Below are positions 43,288 to 52,142 of a stretch of 64,000 nt of DNA, in pieces. The stretch lies in contig NZ_BAAADJ010000004.1 in NCBI RefSeq assembly GCF_039522365.1, forward strand, positions 124,001 through 188,000. Reading direction: 5' to 3'. The notes beneath the pieces are model-generated. The model saw nothing but the letters and a program-made list of their open reading frames with translations. It did not search any database and was not told the DNA's origin. The stretch is from Bacillus carboniphilus (GTDB taxonomy: Bacteria; Bacillota; Bacilli; Bacillales; JC228). The position numbers and the translations under genes are program-made. Every line of letters starts with the position of its first letter. The stretch's first letter is position 1.

Positions 43288-44490
43288 CTAAACCTCCGCT
43301 GATACTTCAACCTTTGTACCAGTTTTCATATATTGTAGCGTTGCTGCACCTAGTACTTTTGCAGCAATCAATAATGCTCGCTCGTCCAAGTCAAACTTTG
43401 GATGGTGATGCGGATAAGCTTCCTCCCATTCAGGGTTCCGAGCCCCTGTGAAGAAGAAAGTCCCTTTTACTTTTTGTAGATAGTAGGAGAAGTCCTCACC
43501 ACCCATAATTGGTTCCGTTTCGTTTACAGCCTCAACACCTGGCACGGATTTGGCAAGTCCTGCAACGAATTCGGTTTCCTCCTTATGATTCACCGTTGTC
43601 GGATAGCCGCGAGTGTACGTATATTCATAGCTCGCATCTGAAACAAGGCATGTTCCCTTTACAACTCTTTCAATCTCTTGCTCTATAAAAGTACGAATAT
43701 CCTCTTTAAACGTTCGAACCGTTCCTGTCAGGGTTGCTGTATCAGCAATAACGTTATACGGATTTTTCGCTTCAAAATTACAGACAGATACAACTGCTGA
43801 TTCAAGAGGATCCACTCTTCGACTCACAATTTGCTGAAGGTTTCCGATAAGCTGTCCGCCAATCACAATACTATCCTTCGTCTCATGAGGTGCAGCACCA
43901 TGCCCACCTTTTCCTTGAATCGTAATATCAAAACGGTCTGGAGCTGCTTGTAATGGCCCCACTCGGTAACCAATCTCTCCTAAAGTCTTCTGCGCTTGTA
44001 GGTGTGTGCCAAAAATGACATCGACACCTTCTAAGCAACCGTCCTCAATCATGGCGATTGCTCCACCCGGTGGTAGCTCTTCCGCATGCTGATGAAGGAA
44101 AACCACGGTCCCTTCGATCTCAGATTTCATGCTATTTAAAACTTTAGCAAGGCCCAGCAAGGTAGCCGTGTGACCATCGTGCCCACAGGCATGCATCACT
44201 CCTTCGTTCACAGACTTGAAAGGCACATCAGTCTGTTCCTGGATCGGCAATGCATCAAAGTCCGCTCTAAGTGCTACAGTCGGCCCTGGCTTGTCCCCTT
44301 TTAAATAGGCTAAAACACCATTTCCACCGACGCCCGTTCGTACCTGATGTCCCAACTCTTCATGATAAGTGGCAATGTAATTCGCGGTGTTGGTCTCCTC
44401 AAAAGACAACTCCGGGTGCTGATGCAAATGACGGCGAATCGCAACAATCTCTTCATACACTTCATCTAACTTATTAAACAATTGCTCCAT
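43288..44490 (-). CDS. M20 family amidohydrolase
   Basis: A 400-residue metallo-amidohydrolase of the aminoacylase/hippurate hydrolase group. Motifs: RRHLHQHPELSFEE at the N-terminus, ADFDALPIQEQ, MHACGHDGHTA, HQHAEELPPGGA and the late GGEDFSYYL. These supply the metal-bridging residues. It removes an acyl group from an N-acyl amino acid or a similar amide. A GTG at 44499 sits on the ribosome site; the ATG at 44490 is preferred. The neighbouring DUF3100 pair may transport its substrate or product. Confidence 0.88.
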   Translation of the reverse strand: MEQLFNKLDEVYEEIVAIRRHLHQHPELSFEETNTANYIATYHEELGHQVRTGVGGNGVLAYLKGDKPGPTVALRADFDALPIQEQTDVPFKSVNEGVMHACGHDGHTATLLGLAKVLNSMKSEIEGTVVFLHQHAEELPPGGAIAMIEDGCLEGVDVIFGTHLQAQKTLGEIGYRVGPLQAAPDRFDITIQGKGGHGAAPHETKDSIVIGGQLIGNLQQIVSRRVDPLESAVVSVCNFEAKNPYNVIADTATLTGTVRTFKEDIRTFIEQEIERVVKGTCLVSDASYEYTYTRGYPTTVNHKEETEFVAGLAKSVPGVEAVNETEPIMGGEDFSYYLQKVKGTFFFTGARNPEWEEAYPHHHPKFDLDERALLIAAKVLGAATLQYMKTGTKVEVSAEV

Positions 44491-44778
44491 TTCTTCCACT
44501 CCTCTTCAAATGTCGATTGGACCCGTCGAAACGGGTGGGGACATCAGACTCTATGAAAATATGTATAAAAAACAATCTACTAAGAACCCAATGCAAATAT
44601 ATTTAAACTCCATCCTACCACCATAGCTTTTCCTAATCAATATAATATTCTGAATAATGACAAGAAAATTTTACTATATTAACGATTTAGTGTGGTATAG
44701 AAACAGGAAATATCGGGTGATGAAAGGGGGCTGCCGATTATTAGCACATCAAGGGGTTAGTTAGAAAACATTGAGCTG

Positions 44779-45030
44779 AGTTCTGATAAACGGGGGCTGA
44801 GTTCTGATAAACCAGCGCTAAGTTCTGATAAACCAACGCTAAGTTCTGATAAACAGCCACTAAGTTCTGATAAACCAACGCTAAGTTCTGATAAACCAAC
44901 GCTAAGTTCTGATAAACCAGCGCTAAGTTCTGATAAACCAGCGCTAAGTTCTGATAAACCAACCCTGAGTTCTGATAAACCGGCACTAAGTTCTGAAAAC
45001 CAGTGCCTGAGTTCTGATAAACGGAAAATT
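44779..45030. repeat. Tandem array D, twelve 21-bp units
   Basis: AGTTCTGATAAACC followed by a variable seven bases recurs every 21 bp from 44779 to 45010, twelve copies without a phase slip. The core AGTTCTGA is the same as in array C. It fills most of the 585-bp gap between the M20 gene and the diguanylate cyclase. The sequence from 44491 to 44778 shows no gene. Confidence 0.92.
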
Positions 45031-45084
45031 TCAGCAAAAAAAGAAGAAGCGCAGAACGCACTTCTTCTTGGTCTATTCACTGAT

Positions 45085-46170
45085 TCAAGCCCCAACTCTA
45101 TTTTTCCCATTCTCTTTGGCAAAGTAAAGCGCCTCATCTGCTCGCTTCAGCATATCCTTAGGTAAATCACCATGATAGTATTCCGCAACACCAAAACTAG
45201 AAGTGACACGACCGGTTTCGCTAAACGAATAGAGTCGGATCGCGGATCGAATCCTTTCCGCTAATTCAATCCCTTCATCAATCGAATGTTTCTCAGCAAT
45301 AATCAGAAATTCCTCGCCACCCCATCGTCCAAAGAACGCTGATTTTGGTAGATTCATTTGAACAACACTAGCAAGTTCCTTTAGTACCTCATCACCAACA
45401 TGGTGGCCAAACTGGTCATTTACACACTTAAAGTTATCCACATCAAATAGAATAATAGATAACGATTTTTGATCATGCTTAGCATTATGCCAGGCCTCGT
45501 GTAGATGAATATCCATCTTTCGTCTATTCGGTAGATTTGTTAAATAATCGGTATTAGCATTGTGCTTCTCCACATCAGCCTGCATGAAAGCCTCTAAGAT
45601 CGATTGAACATAGTAGAGAATCACAATAAACCCGAGAGTAGCCATATAAAATTGCACCAAAACATCTAACGTGTAGGTATCCCGATAAGGAGAGTGCAAG
45701 ACATGTTGGACTCCCGGTATAACACTTAAGCTATAAATGACAATTGAAAAAGCTAAAGCTGCCTTCCCTTTAAATGTGAAAAAGAAAATAAGATATAATA
45801 GCGGTACCCAAAAAGTCACAGTTCCAATACTGTAGTTACCATCACGCCCCAGGCTTATATTAACATCGTTAAACATTCGGCTTAAAAAAATGACAGAACC
45901 AATCAAACAAACAGCGATTTCCACATAATAAAAGGGGATTTTTTTCCAAAAAAGAAGAACATAACAAAAAGCCAACCCCACGCATAAAACAAAAAATGTA
46001 ACCGTATTCAAAGGACCCAACTTGATATCCCCTGTATATAAGGTCAACACAACTAAAGTAAATGCCAATATAAGGACTGGTAATAAAACTTTATAGATTC
46101 GTCTCTTTAACTGTATAAAAGTAGTATTTTTATAAAAATAGGAATTTGGTCTCAATACCCACTCCACCAT
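45085..46170 (-). CDS. Membrane-bound GGDEF diguanylate cyclase
   Basis: About 361 residues. Five or six membrane helices span residues 25-195, followed by a short coiled linker and a GGDEF domain that starts at DYLTNLPNRRKMD. The active site is RWGGEEFLII (GGEEF type, normally active). It should make c-di-GMP in response to a membrane signal. No inhibitory RxxD site is evident just before the GGEEF. The start is uncertain: ATGs at 46176 and 46170 both lack a strong ribosome site; the second is given. Monocistronic. Confidence 0.85.
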   Translation of the reverse strand: MVEWVLRPNSYFYKNTTFIQLKRRIYKVLLPVLILAFTLVVLTLYTGDIKLGPLNTVTFFVLCVGLAFCYVLLFWKKIPFYYVEIAVCLIGSVIFLSRMFNDVNISLGRDGNYSIGTVTFWVPLLYLIFFFTFKGKAALAFSIVIYSLSVIPGVQHVLHSPYRDTYTLDVLVQFYMATLGFIVILYYVQSILEAFMQADVEKHNANTDYLTNLPNRRKMDIHLHEAWHNAKHDQKSLSIILFDVDNFKCVNDQFGHHVGDEVLKELASVVQMNLPKSAFFGRWGGEEFLIIAEKHSIDEGIELAERIRSAIRLYSFSETGRVTSSFGVAEYYHGDLPKDMLKRADEALYFAKENGKNRVGA

Positions 46171-46289
46171 TCTCACTTTGGGACTAACCTAATAATCAAA
46201 ACTATTCTATCATTATAGGTACTTAATTACTAGAAACACACCTTACACTATATTCGCTATTAGTCCAAATTACCCTGCTAATTTTTAAC

Positions 46290-46323
46290 AAAAAAATAGA
46301 GAGCCGGTTAAGCTCCCTATTTT
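46290..46323 (-). terminator. Terminator of the YitT gene
   Basis: On the minus strand AAATAGGGAGC/GCTCTCTATTT with one G-U pair, then a T-run. It lies 47 nt after the stop. Confidence 0.75.
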
Positions 46324-46369
46324 AGTTCTATTTTCTTCTATCTTTATTCGAAAAACGTACATCAAAAAA

Positions 46370-47194
46370 CTAACGGACTTCTGCCGCCATTTCATGGACG
46401 TGATGAACGGTTACGTATGCTTTCTGGTCTATGTCTTTTATAATGTTTTTCACTTGTATGAACTCATGTTTGTTAATGACAATATAGAGTACTTCTTTTT
46501 GGTCACCGGAATATCCACCGCGGCCTTCTAGTACGGTGATGCCTTTTGAGAGTTTACTAGTGATTTCTTTTAAAACTAAATCTGGTGAGCTGGAAACGAT
46601 TAAAACAGCGATTCTCTCATCTAGCCCTTCCGTAATAAAATCAATCACCTTCGCCCCAATATACACAACAATTAACGTGTACATTGCTTTATTCAAGCCT
46701 ATGACAAATACGGATCCCAAAATAACAATAATATCCATCGCAAGAATTCCTTTTCCAACACTCAAACCCCAAAGTTGATGAGCAATCCTAGCTAGTATCG
46801 TAGTACCACCAGAAGTACCACCTGCTCGAAAGATGAGCCCAATTCCTCCACCTACTAATAGACCAGCAAAAATAGCAGCTAGTAACGTATCTTCCGTAAT
46901 TAGCTTGCCTGTTCTTTCCGTTATATAAAGAAACAAAGAACTGGATCCGATTGTAAATAGGGTATAAATAATGGTTCTTCTATTAAAAAACTTAAATCCG
47001 AGAGCAAGTAAGGCAATATTGAGTAAAAAATTCATTAAACCTGGTGACCAGCCAAATACATAATGCAGGATGACTGTAAGACCAATGACACCACCTTCTG
47101 AGAGAAGATTAGGAATAATAAAGTAGTTAATTCCCACTGCAAAAATCAAGGAACCTATAAGGATAAGCCCTAAATCCTGAATCCATTTTTTCAT
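46370..47194 (-). CDS. YitT family membrane protein
   Basis: A 274-residue protein: five membrane helices (residues 10-170) with GGVIGLTVILHYVFGWSPG and RAGGTSGGTTILARI, then a cytoplasmic DUF2179 domain (about 185-270) ending in YVTVHHVHEMAAEV. YitT proteins are very common in Bacillaceae in several paralogues; their function is unknown. The ATG has AAGGAAAC at good spacing. It is not obviously linked to the LacI gene upstream. Confidence 0.9.
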   Translation of the reverse strand: MKKWIQDLGLILIGSLIFAVGINYFIIPNLLSEGGVIGLTVILHYVFGWSPGLMNFLLNIALLALGFKFFNRRTIIYTLFTIGSSSLFLYITERTGKLITEDTLLAAIFAGLLVGGGIGLIFRAGGTSGGTTILARIAHQLWGLSVGKGILAMDIIVILGSVFVIGLNKAMYTLIVVYIGAKVIDFITEGLDERIAVLIVSSSPDLVLKEITSKLSKGITVLEGRGGYSGDQKEVLYIVINKHEFIQVKNIIKDIDQKAYVTVHHVHEMAAEVR

Positions 47195-47314
47195 GATTGT
47201 TTCCTTTCTTGTTGTCCAAACGATTTAAACTATATTATCTCATTGTAAAGAGTTCCAAGCATCTCTGCAATAAAATGAAGTACCTTCCAATGCTCATCAA
47301 ATTTGTATTTCCTA

Positions 47315-47343
47315 CAAAAAAGAACTACCTACATCGGTAGTTC
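47315..47343 (-). terminator. Terminator of the LacI-family gene
   Basis: On the minus strand GAACTACC-GATGTA-GGTAGTTC followed by six T, 26 nt after the stop. Confidence 0.85.
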
Positions 47344-47368
47344 AATTCTGGACAGGTACTCCTCAACG

Positions 47369-48391
47369 TTACGATCCAAACCCAAGAGTTGATTGCCTTT
47401 TTACCAGGCGCACGTCCAAAGGTGTTTCCTGGTGATCAGACTCTCCATTTTCTGTTGCTTCGATTTTGTTAATAAGTTTGTTCGTTGCTGCCACACCGAT
47501 ATCATAAATCGGTTGTTCGACAGTACTGATTTCAGGCTCAACCATTTCTGTTAGTTTGATTCCATCAAAGCCGATGATAGCTACATCTTTGGGCACCTGA
47601 TACCCCATTAGTTTTAAAGCTTTTAAACAACCAATGGCCATTAAGTCATTGGCTAAAAAGATACCGTCAACATCCTTATTCTCGTTCATCAGGATGGATG
47701 TTAGGGCCTTCCCACTCTCAAGCGTAAAGTCTCCTTCGTATACGATTGGCTCCAAGTCGGCCCCTAGACTTTTCACCGTCTCCACATAGCCTCGCTTCCG
47801 CTCAAGGGCAGGAGGGAAGGAATCCGGCCCACTGATATGAGCAATCTTTTTACAACCGACCTCGATCAAATGTTCAACCGCAAGTCGTGCCCCTTTAAAA
47901 TTATCCAACCCAATGGAATCACTTGTATTATAATCAGCCGCTCGGTCAATTCGGACAAAAGGAATTTGCAATTTTTCAATTCCCTTCAGCACTACTGCAT
48001 CGAACTGGAATGACGCCAAAATAAATCCGTCCACATACCGATTTTGAAGCTGTGTCCAGAAGTGATTGGACTGTAGTTCCCCTACTTGGGTATTGACTAG
48101 GATAATGCTGTATCCCTTCGCTTTAGCAACCTCTTCGATGGCTACGACAAGCTCTGGAAAAAAGGGATTCGTGATGTCTGGGATAATTAAAGCGATGGTC
48201 CGCGTCTTCTTTTTAGCCAGTCCGCGTGCAATCTCATTCGGCTGATAATCCAAGCGCTCCATTACTTCTTTTACTTTCTGCTCTGCCTTTGCACTTATAT
48301 ACCCGTTACTGTTCAAATATCGAGATACGGTCGCAACAGAAACTCCTGCTTCCCGAGCGACATCTCGAATCGTCACCTGCTTATTTTTCAC
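47369..48391 (-). CDS. LacI/GalR-family transcriptional regulator
   Basis: A 340-residue regulator. The N-terminal helix-turn-helix is TIRDVAREAGVSVATVSRYLN, with hinge YQPNEIARGLAKKK, then a periplasmic-binding-protein-like sugar domain (IALIIPDITNPFFPELV to DVAIIGFDGIKLTEMVEP). It is most like ribose-type repressors. The start is GTG after AAAGGAGA. It is the nearest regulator to a set of genes whose promoters carry AACCGGTT operators of LacI type, so it is the likely repressor of that regulon. No such operator is seen before its own gene. Confidence 0.88.
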   Translation of the reverse strand: MKNKQVTIRDVAREAGVSVATVSRYLNSNGYISAKAEQKVKEVMERLDYQPNEIARGLAKKKTRTIALIIPDITNPFFPELVVAIEEVAKAKGYSIILVNTQVGELQSNHFWTQLQNRYVDGFILASFQFDAVVLKGIEKLQIPFVRIDRAADYNTSDSIGLDNFKGARLAVEHLIEVGCKKIAHISGPDSFPPALERKRGYVETVKSLGADLEPIVYEGDFTLESGKALTSILMNENKDVDGIFLANDLMAIGCLKALKLMGYQVPKDVAIIGFDGIKLTEMVEPEISTVEQPIYDIGVAATNKLINKIEATENGESDHQETPLDVRLVKRQSTLGFGS

Positions 48392-48482
48392 GAATTCTCT
48401 CCTTTGGCCCGTGTTTTCTAGATGCTTTTATTATATAAAAAGGTCTGTTAAAAAACTTTGGTTTTTTACTGAAAAGGGTAAT

Positions 48483-48635
48483 TTCTGTGCCGTTTATTCC
48501 AGTTTATTACATAATCGGCACAGAAACTGAAGTTTTTGTGCCATTTTTTACATATACTTACAGATTCGGAACAATAATAAATTTTTCTGTTCCCTTTTTC
48601 CCATTTCCTTACATATTCGGAACAGAAACGAACTT
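48483..48635. repeat. Array E, three 51-bp units with inverted repeats
   Basis: TTCTGTGCC (or TTTTGTGCC, TTCTGTTCC) recurs at 48483, 48534 and 48585. Units one and three close with GGCACAGAA and GGAACAGAA respectively, so each forms a stem of 9-10 bp around about 25 nt. It lies between the ARH-LamG-like gene and the LacI gene. Confidence 0.75.
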
Positions 48636-48716
48636 TTCCGGTCTCTTTTTTTCAATAAATTACAAATTTAAGATAAAATCCACTTTTTACTCAAACCCGG
48701 CTATCAATGACTCTAT

Positions 48717-48751
48717 TAAAAAAGCCCAAGGAGCCCAAATCCTTCCTGGCC
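48717..48751 (-). terminator. Possible terminator of the ADP-ribosylglycohydrolase operon
   Basis: On the minus strand AAGGA/TCCTT with outer GCC/GGC pairing precedes a run of T. Stem is modest. Confidence 0.4.
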
Positions 48752-48764
48752 CCCTAAGCCTCCC

Positions 48765-50891
48765 TTAATTCATCTCTTTCAGATAAAAACGCTGGAATTC
48801 TGTTTCACCTTTTTCAAGCAATCCGAAGCCAACCATTCCGTATTCGTTCTCAATGCCATCATAGGCAAGCACTGGCACACCATTGATCTCAATCTGAACC
48901 GAAGTCCCTTGCAGAGCCACCTGAAAGTCATATTTCTCCCCAGACTTCCACTCAAAAGGAACACTCTTCAAACGTTTGAAACCAAAATCATTCTTCACCA
49001 AAGAAACCTGACCGTCACCATCAAAGCCTACAAAATAGTAACGCTCCGTTCCTTTCGCTCTAAAAATAACCCCATGACTTTGACCGCTAACCGGCTTCAA
49101 TCCAGCTTCCAAAACTAGATCGCGTCCGTAGTAGTTACCTGTGAAAGAAGAAGTATCTTCACCATCCGAAACACCCTTCATAACCCCATCCTCAAGAGTC
49201 CACTCACCGCGGTGATGAGCAAACGGAGTCACACACTTAAACTCAACAGCTTGTTTCCCAAAATCAATCGAGTATTCGGCGTTTCCATAAATTCGGAACT
49301 CTCCAATATAAAACTTTCCAAACGAACGGTTATTTAACGGAGATGGACTTTCAACAATAAAGCCTACCTCATCGATCATGGCCCCATCCGTTTCTGGAAT
49401 CACAAAATCAACCTCGAGCCACTCATCCTGACGCAGCACCACACGATCCAGCTTCAATTCCTCTTTTGTAAAACTATTTCGGACATAAGGAGTCAAATAA
49501 ACATCCGCTCCCCCCTGCCACTTATCTAAGAAAATCTTAGCCGAAACCTTCTGACCACTGTAAGCTGTCGGAGCGAAGGTTGGCTTATATTTTTCATCAT
49601 TAAATTCTTCGCGACGGTAAAATGGTTTGTAGAACACTTTACTAGAATCGCCTTCCACCATTCGGTCAAATAGAACCGATAGTGATCCTCGGCGACCTTC
49701 CACGCCATCCACACCTACGTCACTAGCACGCAACAACGTTTTAAAGCTATTACTCGTCTTAAACCCATGAGTCGCCCCAGGTACGGTAAAGTCAAAGTAA
49801 ACTTCACCAAGACGAACCCCTTCCACTAACCAATCAGGTGCTTTCTCACCGTTCGATTCATATCCTAAGACCGCTAGCTCCTTACAGAAAGTCGGGATAT
49901 CTAGCACATTCAGGTAACCAGAAACACTTGATGTTACAATCGCATCATTGATTGGCGCACGATAATGCACTGGAATACCGTCAATGCCAGCCATGACACC
50001 TAAAATCGTCCCAACATTCCCTGCATTACAGTCTGTGTCCCAGCTACACATCGTCGCAATTTCCACAGTTCGTGCAAAATTACCTTTCCCATATAACAAC
50101 GCCAATGCACAAACACCAGCATTCGGGATAATGTGACAGACTCCGGTGTACTTGTCATAGCCCCATTCGTCCTCTAAGAACTGGCGGCACTTGCGGAAAT
50201 CTTCTTCCTCCGGATGCTCCTGGTAAAAATCAATGACCGCTTGCACCACATCATGATACGTCGAATCTGATGGGATGACCGAAAGACCAGCTTCTACCAC
50301 TTCATCCACGCTAATCGCTGAAAAAGCCTTCGAAATACAAGCAGCCATAAACCGCGCTCCATACAAACCATTTTTATCATGGGATACACTGGCTGCAATC
50401 TCCGCATAATCCGCTGCTTTCTCCATATTATTCGGGAACAACAATCCCCATGTATCGATAAAAATTTGTCCGCCAATCTGCTCGGCCATTATGAGACCAT
50501 TTGTTTCAGCCGAACCGGATTTCGGTGCAGGAATTCCTTTTTTCAGATTCAGATAAGCCGTATGCTCCGTACTGATTTGGTCACCGCCCCACCAGAACAT
50601 GCCAATGCCTTCACGTGAATAGTTCAACCACGCTCTTCCCACATCCTCTGGCGTTAGCTCGCGACCTTTCGCATCGTCAATCAATGCCCGGATAAAATAG
50701 ACCGGTCCATTCGCATCATCATCTGCAGCGAATGTATGATAATCCTTCACATAACCCCGAATATCCCCGTGAATCTCTTTTATTTTTTCATAGGACCACT
50801 CACCTGGCTCAAGTGGTGCACCTAATCGAATTCCGACATTCATCCCTAAAAATCCAGCGTATACTTTTTCCAAGTAGTTTTCAGGTAACAA
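48765..50891 (-). CDS. ADP-ribosylglycohydrolase-family protein with C-terminal beta-sandwich domain (ARH1)
   Basis: About 708 residues, twice the normal ARH length. Residues 1-340 are the ARH fold with metal-site motifs FAADDDANGPVYF and SWDTDCNAGNVGTILG. The rest is beta-rich; the last 190 residues (WTLEDGVMKGVSDGED to YGMVGFGLLEKGETEFQRFY) resemble a LamG/DUF1080-type carbohydrate-binding sandwich. No signal peptide, so cytoplasmic. The gene follows ARH2 by only a few bases. A TTG at 50900 is too near TAGGAG; the TTG at 50891 is preferred. Probably removes a glycosyl or ribosyl group from an imported compound; substrate unknown. Confidence 0.8.
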   Translation of the reverse strand: MLPENYLEKVYAGFLGMNVGIRLGAPLEPGEWSYEKIKEIHGDIRGYVKDYHTFAADDDANGPVYFIRALIDDAKGRELTPEDVGRAWLNYSREGIGMFWWGGDQISTEHTAYLNLKKGIPAPKSGSAETNGLIMAEQIGGQIFIDTWGLLFPNNMEKAADYAEIAASVSHDKNGLYGARFMAACISKAFSAISVDEVVEAGLSVIPSDSTYHDVVQAVIDFYQEHPEEEDFRKCRQFLEDEWGYDKYTGVCHIIPNAGVCALALLYGKGNFARTVEIATMCSWDTDCNAGNVGTILGVMAGIDGIPVHYRAPINDAIVTSSVSGYLNVLDIPTFCKELAVLGYESNGEKAPDWLVEGVRLGEVYFDFTVPGATHGFKTSNSFKTLLRASDVGVDGVEGRRGSLSVLFDRMVEGDSSKVFYKPFYRREEFNDEKYKPTFAPTAYSGQKVSAKIFLDKWQGGADVYLTPYVRNSFTKEELKLDRVVLRQDEWLEVDFVIPETDGAMIDEVGFIVESPSPLNNRSFGKFYIGEFRIYGNAEYSIDFGKQAVEFKCVTPFAHHRGEWTLEDGVMKGVSDGEDTSSFTGNYYGRDLVLEAGLKPVSGQSHGVIFRAKGTERYYFVGFDGDGQVSLVKNDFGFKRLKSVPFEWKSGEKYDFQVALQGTSVQIEINGVPVLAYDGIENEYGMVGFGLLEKGETEFQRFYLKEMN

Positions 50892-50903
50892 TCTACTCAA
50901 CTC

Positions 50904-52070
50904 CTACTCCCCAGTATTTCTCTCGAAGTACATTCTTCTTTTCTCATTCAGTTGTAGGTCTTCCTTGATGATCAATCTAGCAGTCTCTGAAAACTGATCC
51001 GCTACTTGGACTAGATTCATCTTGTTCGTTTCTTCTAAAAGCTCAACGTCTTCACGACGAATGACACTGTCACCGTACATCGCACCTAAGATCACGCCTG
51101 CCATCACACCGATTGAATCCGTGTCACGGCCTGAATTGATTCCATCTAAAATCGATCCGTAATAATCTCCATCATTCAACACCATGAAAGCCAATGCCAT
51201 TGGTAACTCTTCAATTGAGAACAAACGACTTGGAGTGTAGTGATTAGAAGGCACTCCTACCTTTTCAAACTTTCGATGAACATCGTCTTTCATAGGAGAA
51301 TACTTTTCTATCACTTTTTGGAAGGTAGCAATGACCGTATCCATTTCTGCTTTTTCAGCTCGCAAAGTACGCGCTGCTTCTGTTAAATCACGAATGGCTT
51401 CCTTCGTTCCATCTTTTGCATATAAAAGCGCCGTTTCCACAATGTCATCAACCGTTACATCTTCTTCAAACGCCTTCGCCACACAAGCTGCCAATACACC
51501 TGCAGCCTCCAGCCCGTAGCTATTTTGATGCCCCATTGCAAATAAAATTGCTTCATCGTAAGCAGCCTTCGGATTACCAGCATTCACTACTCCAATTGGA
51601 GCAATATACATCGCTGCTCCACAGTTGACCATGTTTCCGATTCCCGCTTCTCTTGGCTCACAATTGGCTAATACATGACGCATAAAGATATATTTTTCTG
51701 GATAGAAAAGGCGATCAATGATCATGGCTTCTCTACCAAACTCAGGGATGTATGTTTTTCTGAAAGCAATCTCCTTCACAAATTCGTTCCCCATATCATA
51801 CGCGTCCAAGTGTCTTTTCTCAGTTTGATAGACATTGATGAGGGCGACGGTCATGAGCGTGTCGTCCGTGACCGTCCCGTTCCCTCTTTGTCTACCTAAG
51901 TTTAAATCAGCTGGGTAGTCCTGTTTGTACCACTTCGTACGGAGAGACTCGACCCGCTTATACATTTTTTTAATTTCTTCGTAGCTCAGTTTTTCCACCG
52001 GTGCTCCCATAGCATCGCCAAGAGCCGTGGATAAAACAACACCTCTTACTCGTTCTTTAAATGAAACCAT
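50904..52070 (-). CDS. ADP-ribosylglycohydrolase-family protein (ARH2)
   Basis: A 388-residue protein of the ARH fold: VVLSTALGDAMGAPVE at the N-terminus, GTVTDDTLMTVALI for the first metal site and INSGRDTDSIGVMAGVILGAMYG for the second. All expected Asp ligands are present, so it should be active on an N- or O-glycosidic ribosyl-type bond. The ATG follows AAGGAG. It is the sixth gene of the DUF1446-led operon, between the ABC permeases and ARH1. Confidence 0.87.
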   Translation of the reverse strand: MVSFKERVRGVVLSTALGDAMGAPVEKLSYEEIKKMYKRVESLRTKWYKQDYPADLNLGRQRGNGTVTDDTLMTVALINVYQTEKRHLDAYDMGNEFVKEIAFRKTYIPEFGREAMIIDRLFYPEKYIFMRHVLANCEPREAGIGNMVNCGAAMYIAPIGVVNAGNPKAAYDEAILFAMGHQNSYGLEAAGVLAACVAKAFEEDVTVDDIVETALLYAKDGTKEAIRDLTEAARTLRAEKAEMDTVIATFQKVIEKYSPMKDDVHRKFEKVGVPSNHYTPSRLFSIEELPMALAFMVLNDGDYYGSILDGINSGRDTDSIGVMAGVILGAMYGDSVIRREDVELLEETNKMNLVQVADQFSETARLIIKEDLQLNEKRRMYFERNTGE

Positions 52071-52142
52071 AAGAAGAACTCCTTTTTTAAGTTTGTTTAT
52101 ACAATTAGGTACTTACATATCTGCAGTACTGTTGTTTATTGG

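Noticed and set aside
44741-45137. Two repetitive minus-strand frames over array D
   Set aside because: Same cause: twelve 21-bp units read in different frames. No ribosome site or domain.
48487-48768. 93-residue plus-strand frame
   Set aside because: It is produced by the 51-bp repeats, whose length is a multiple of three.
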